Translations under genes and position numbers: made by a program
The notes under the pieces: generated by a model
Told to the model about the DNA's origin: nothing
The model's input: the letters and a program-made list of their open reading frames with translations, nothing else
The model's database searches: none
Shown: positions 8,335-10,776 of the stretch, in pieces
How positions within the stretch are numbered: the first letter of the stretch is position 1
How the letters are laid out: each line of letters starts with the position of its first letter
Origin: Bacillota bacterium
Lineage (GTDB): Bacteria; Bacillota; Dehalobacteriia; UBA4068
Direction: 5' to 3'
DNA: 10,776 bases
Assembly: GCA_030528765.1 (NCBI GenBank)
Contig: JAUMYD010000051.1
Location: 1-10,776, forward strand

Positions 8335-8901
8335 CTACCTGAGTGAAAGCAGGCGCAGCAAAACGCAGCAGAGCCTTTCCGCGCAGAGGCAGAGGGAATA
8401 GCCGGGTAAAAAGGGCAGCTGCCGCAGCTGCAGGCCGGCCACCTCTTCCAGCAGGCCCTGGGGCCCGGCCACGGAAAAGCTGCCGAAATCCTGCCGGATC
8501 CCCCGGCCGCTGTGCTTCACAAAGGCTTCTTTCGCTGCCCAGACGGAAAAGAAATCCGCATAATCCTGCTGCTGCAGGAAATCCAGCTCCTGCGGGCTGA
8601 AAAAGCGGCGGGAAAGCCGCTCCACCTGCTGCACCCGCTGCTGCTGCAGATCCAGCCCCAGCTCCTGCCGGGACATGGCACAAAGCCAGAAATCCCCGCT
8701 GTGGCTCAGGGAAAAATGCAGCTCCGGCCGGTGGGCAAAAAAAGGCTTCTCCCCCGGCGGGCGGCAAACGCTCCAACCCCCCTCTGCCCCGCTGAACAGG
8801 GCTCCGGCCCGGGCCAGCAGCAGATCAGAATGGGGCAGCAGCGGCTGATCCCAGGGGCGGCGGTAAAGAAAAAGATGAATATCCCACTCTTTGCTCTGCA
8901 T
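8335..8901 (-). CDS. Sfp-type 4'-phosphopantetheinyl transferase
   Basis: This enzyme should transfer the 4'-phosphopantetheine arm of CoA to a Ser of acyl- or peptidyl-carrier proteins, activating fatty-acid, polyketide or nonribosomal peptide synthesis in the cytoplasm. The 188 residues carry the family signatures: FSLSHSG with H67, LGLDL with metal ligand D84, RFFSPQE near 99-105, and W121-AAKEAFVK with K124, E125 and K129. The position two after D84, a Glu in Sfp itself (D-x-E), is Gln86 here. The protein is somewhat shorter than Sfp (about 220 residues) but reaches the usual C-terminal PGYSLCLC strand, so it looks complete. AAGGAGG (8906-8912) lies 4 nt before the ATG. It follows the HAD gene by 18 nt, suggesting co-transcription. 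No carrier protein or synthase is in the window, so its substrate is unknown. Confidence 0.88.
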   Translation of the reverse strand: MQSKEWDIHLFLYRRPWDQPLLPHSDLLLARAGALFSGAEGGWSVCRPPGEKPFFAHRPELHFSLSHSGDFWLCAMSRQELGLDLQQQRVQQVERLSRRFFSPQELDFLQQQDYADFFSVWAAKEAFVKHSGRGIRQDFGSFSVAGPQGLLEEVAGLQLRQLPFLPGYSLCLCAERLCCVLLRLLSLR

Positions 8902-8919
8902 GGGCCCTCCTTTGCCTCC

Positions 8920-9573
8920 TCAGCAGGAGAGCTTCAGCAGGCTGAGCAGCTGCTGCCGCATTTCCGCCACCGAATCACAAAGATACTCCGGCCGGAAATC
9001 CGCCAGCTCCTGCCGGGAACCTGCGCCCCAGCTGACACCCATCACCTGCATGCCGGCGTTCCGGCCACAGCCCAGGTCAAAAACGCTGTCCCCGATGAAA
9101 ATCCCCTGCTCCGGGCCGCAGCCCAGTTCTTCCAGGGCCAGCAGGGCCGGCTCCGGATCCGGCTTATGCTTTTCTGTGCTCTGGGCATCCACCACCACAT
9201 CCAGGAAGGGCAGCAGGCCGGTGCTTTCCAGATTCTCCAGGGTCAGCCGATGCCGTTTGGAGGTGACCACTGCCAGCTTCGCCCCGGCAGCCCTGAGCTC
9301 CGCCAGCATATCCAATATACCGGGGAAAGCCTGCAGGGGGAAGCGCTCCGCCACCTCGTTATAGTGGCGCTGGTAGCTCAGGCGGTAGATATCCCCCTTA
9401 CCCGGGCCGAAGATCTCCTCCCCGGTTTTCACCAGGGGCACACCGATAGTCTGCTTGATCTGCTCCAGACTGCGCTCCAGACCCAGCTCCGCGTAGGCCA
9501 GCTGGGAAACATAACAAATCAGCGGCACACTGTCGTTCAGGGTGCCATCCAGATCGAAAAGAAATGCACGCAT
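8920..9573 (-). CDS. HAD-superfamily phosphatase (phosphoglycolate phosphatase / PpaX-like)
   Basis: Cytoplasmic HAD hydrolase of 217 residues, a typical length for Gph/PpaX-like enzymes that hydrolyse small phosphate esters or pyrophosphate. All four catalytic motifs are present: I, DLDGTL with nucleophile D7 and acid D9; II, AVVTSK with T104; III, K137 in KHKPDP; IV, GDSVFD with D162 and D166. Residues about 14-80 form the helical C1 cap expected of subfamily I. An in-frame ATG exists at 9729, but the start at 9573 is preferred: MRAFLFDLDG is the standard N-terminus, AAGGAG (9584-9589) sits 10 nt upstream, and the extra 52 residues look non-coding. It leads a two-gene unit with the PPTase. 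The natural substrate cannot be told from sequence. No convincing promoter was found in the 250 nt before it. Confidence 0.9.
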   Translation of the reverse strand: MRAFLFDLDGTLNDSVPLICYVSQLAYAELGLERSLEQIKQTIGVPLVKTGEEIFGPGKGDIYRLSYQRHYNEVAERFPLQAFPGILDMLAELRAAGAKLAVVTSKRHRLTLENLESTGLLPFLDVVVDAQSTEKHKPDPEPALLALEELGCGPEQGIFIGDSVFDLGCGRNAGMQVMGVSWGAGSRQELADFRPEYLCDSVAEMRQQLLSLLKLSC

Positions 9574-9583
9574 AGAAAAGCCT

Positions 9584-9589
9584 CTCCTT
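9584..9589 (-). promoter_or_regulatory. Ribosome binding site fixing the HAD phosphatase start
   Basis: AAGGAG on the minus strand, 10 nt upstream of ATG 9573. It supports this start over the longer in-frame alternative at 9729. Confidence 0.75.
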
Positions 9590-9730
9590 TGGCCGGATTT
9601 CTCTAAAGCTCTGTATAGGATTCGCTGCCCGGGCCGGGCTTCCTCTTTCCTGCTGCCGGGAATCCGCCGCTCCCCCGAAAAACCGAACAGCATACATACT
9701 TTCCTCCGCCAAAGAAACAAAGGATTCATC

Positions 9731-9759
9731 TGGACTTTTCTTCTCTTTTAGCGTATAAT
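9731..9759 (+). promoter_or_regulatory. Sigma-A-type promoter of the Lrp/AsnC regulator
   Basis: TGGACT (9731-9736, 4/6 to consensus) is followed by a 17-bp spacer and a perfect TATAAT (9754-9759). The predicted start is near 9766, giving a leader of about 58 nt. The 7-bp direct repeat TTTTAGC occurs at 9746-9752 and 9763-9769, flanking the -10 box, and could be an operator for autoregulation (inference). Confidence 0.7.
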
Positions 9760-9811
9760 GTATTTTAGCAAAGGGCCGAACCCCCACTATCGCAGACAGC
9801 CTGCGGCGAAA

Positions 9812-9817
9812 GAAGGA
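9812..9817 (+). promoter_or_regulatory. Ribosome binding site fixing the Lrp/AsnC start
   Basis: GAAGGA lies 6 nt before ATG 9824. The open frame extends back to an ATG at 9758, but that codon overlaps the -10 box, so the downstream ATG must be the start. Confidence 0.7.
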
Positions 9818-9823
9818 ACGGAT

Positions 9824-10291
9824 ATGGACAAGCTGGATCATGAAATTTTACAATGCCTGGTGGAAAATGCCCGCGTAAATGCCACCAGTATCGGGGAAAA
9901 GATCGGCCTTTCCACCTCCTCGGTAATCGAACGCATTCGGCGAATGGAGCGCAGCGGGCTGATCCAGCAGTACACCACCATGGTAAATCTGGAATCCCTG
10001 GGGCGAAACATCACAGCCTTCATCTCCATCCGTTTGGAACATCCGAAATACAACGAAGTCTTCGAGCGCAGGGTGCGCCGGCATCCGGATATCGCGGAAT
10101 GCCACTACATCGCCGGGGATGTTGATTATATGCTGAAGATCGTCACTGCCAGCAGTAAGACCCTGGAAAAGCTGCTGGCCTACATTAAAAGCATAGAGGG
10201 TGCCGCCTGGACCCGCACCCTGCTGGTGCTCTCCACCGTGAAGAACGAGCTTTCCGCTCTGCCCGCTCTGGAGGAGGCCGAAAGGGAATAG
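9824..10291 (+). CDS. Lrp/AsnC-family transcriptional regulator
   Basis: A DNA-binding regulator of 155 residues, the usual length for the Lrp/AsnC (feast/famine) family, whose members bind amino acids or related ligands and form dimers or octamers. It opens with MDKLDHEIL, the standard family start. The winged helix-turn-helix covers about residues 3-48, with the recognition helix in STSSVIERIRRME. The RAM ligand-binding domain spans about 63-138 and contains the conserved G98-D-V-D-Y-M-L turn. The gene is divergent from the HAD/PPTase unit and has its own promoter; Lrp proteins often regulate themselves and divergent neighbours, but control of this operon is only an inference. The ligand cannot be predicted. 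Confidence 0.93.
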   Translation: MDKLDHEILQCLVENARVNATSIGEKIGLSTSSVIERIRRMERSGLIQQYTTMVNLESLGRNITAFISIRLEHPKYNEVFERRVRRHPDIAECHYIAGDVDYMLKIVTASSKTLEKLLAYIKSIEGAAWTRTLLVLSTVKNELSALPALEEAERE

Positions 10292-10327
10292 CCCCAGGCC
10301 GGCCCCGGCACTGCAATATGAACTTCA

Positions 10328-10342
10328 GCCCTGATGCAGGGC
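10328..10342. other. Small hairpin between the Lrp gene and the terminator
   Basis: GCCCTG-ATG-CAGGGC is a perfect 6-bp stem with a 3-nt loop, 36 nt after the Lrp stop and 8 nt before the terminator stem. No T-run follows on either strand. It may assist 3'-end formation. Confidence 0.3.
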
Positions 10343-10350
10343 AAAGAGAG

Positions 10351-10380
10351 AAGCCCCTCTGTACAGAGGGGCTTTGCTTA
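10351..10380. terminator. Bidirectional hairpin terminator between convergent genes
   Basis: AAGCCCCTCT and AGAGGGGCTT form a perfect 10-bp stem around a GTAC loop (10351-10374). The downstream tract is short and mixed in T on the plus strand (TTTGCTT) and CT-rich on the minus strand (TTCTCTCTTT). It sits 59 nt after the Lrp stop and 28 nt after the stop of the right-hand minus-strand gene, so it can serve both. Confidence 0.7.
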
Positions 10381-10402
10381 TGGGCATGGGCCTGCTCAAA
10401 AA

Positions 10403-10776
10403 TCAGGGCTGCCCGGGCTTGGAGTCTGTCTCCAGAGGGAGCATCTGCACCTGATAGCTTTCGAAAAGGCTGTCCTGATACTCGTTCATATAATAATCAT
10501 GAAAATCCGCAGCCGTGGCATCAGGGTTTTCAGCGAAGTATTCCTGACGCAGCGCCGCATCCAGCTGGGCGGTGAGCAGCCATTTCCGATACACGGTCTC
10601 GCTGGTCTCCCAGTATTCCTTTTCCTTCATCCCCAGCCCCTGCAGGTATTCCCGCAGCATGGCTTTTGCCTCCGGGGATTGCTCCATTGCGGCCTTGGTC
10701 TGCTTCACATGCTGCTCCACTGCGGCTTCATCCACAGAAAAGCCCCTGCTTGCGGCTTCCCGCAGCAGCAGCTCCT
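10403..10776 (-). CDS. C-terminal part of a SurA/PrsA-N-like protein (5' end beyond right edge)
   Basis: The last 123 residues of a gene entering from the right edge; the frame stays open to the edge, so the GTG at 10735 is not taken as the start. The visible part begins with ELLLREAASRGFSV, followed by DEAAVEQHV and a helical, charged stretch rich in Glu, Lys and Ala. This resembles the end of the SurA N-terminal chaperone fold found in PrsA-like foldases, where a helix reading LLxxEAxxRGxxV is common. No parvulin-type peptidyl-prolyl isomerase domain follows: the protein stops after a hydrophilic tail ending in DSKPGQP. It may be a secreted or lipid-anchored chaperone-like protein, but the signal region is outside the window and the family call is tentative. 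Confidence 0.6.
   Translation of the reverse strand, partial: ELLLREAASRGFSVDEAAVEQHVKQTKAAMEQSPEAKAMLREYLQGLGMKEKEYWETSETVYRKWLLTAQLDAALRQEYFAENPDATAADFHDYYMNEYQDSLFESYQVQMLPLETDSKPGQP

Noticed and set aside
8018..8776. 252-codon minus-strand frame overlapping the PPTase
   Set aside because: It is a shadow of the PPTase in another frame, runs through the operon terminator, and shows low-complexity Gly/Ala/Pro composition. The PPTase frame has clear catalytic motifs.
8512..9606. 364-codon plus-strand frame across the PPTase and HAD genes
   Set aside because: It is antisense to two well-supported enzymes, is rich in Gln, Leu and Pro, and has no recognisable motif.
9574..9729. N-terminal extension of the HAD phosphatase to ATG 9729
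   Set aside because: The extra residues are unlike any HAD N-terminus, and a good ribosome binding site stands directly before ATG 9573, which gives the standard start.

Overview
The window fits a low-to-moderate GC-rich member of the Bacillota, probably a gut-type Clostridia relative. The signs are strong AGGAGG-type ribosome binding sites, promoters with TATAAT -10 boxes, and a giant surface protein of the von Willebrand A / isopeptide-pilin type. No rRNA, tRNA, CRISPR array, insertion sequence or phage gene is visible, and I cannot name the genus.

About 70% of the window (1-7656) is one uninterrupted minus-strand gene that runs off the left edge. Its 2552 visible residues are a Sec signal peptide, a vWA domain with a complete MIDAS metal site, an uncharacterised middle region, two CnaB-like domains, and a stalk of at least twelve Spy0128/FctA-type domains. 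Each stalk domain keeps the Lys and Asn expected to form an intramolecular isopeptide bond. The last four stalk domains repeat with an exact 375-bp period and alternate between two subtypes, giving a 750-bp higher-order unit. The C-terminus, where an LPXTG-type wall anchor would be expected, lies outside the window. The long plus-strand open frames opposite this gene are codon-bias shadows.

Upstream of the adhesin (7657-8334) is a gene-poor interval. It holds an extended -10 promoter, a leader of about 350 nt with hairpins and a doubtful 78-codon ORF, and the terminator and 3' hairpin of the next operon. That operon, also on the minus strand, is a HAD-superfamily phosphatase (8920-9573) followed 18 nt later by an Sfp-type 4'-phosphopantetheinyl transferase (8335-8901).

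An Lrp/AsnC-family regulator (9824-10291) is divergent from the phosphatase and has its own sigma-A-type promoter. It converges on the 3' end of a partial minus-strand gene (10403 to the right edge) resembling the SurA/PrsA N-terminal chaperone region. A bidirectional hairpin terminator separates these two genes. Only the HAD/PPTase pair looks co-transcribed. Nothing in the sequence links the adhesin functionally to the metabolic and regulatory genes.
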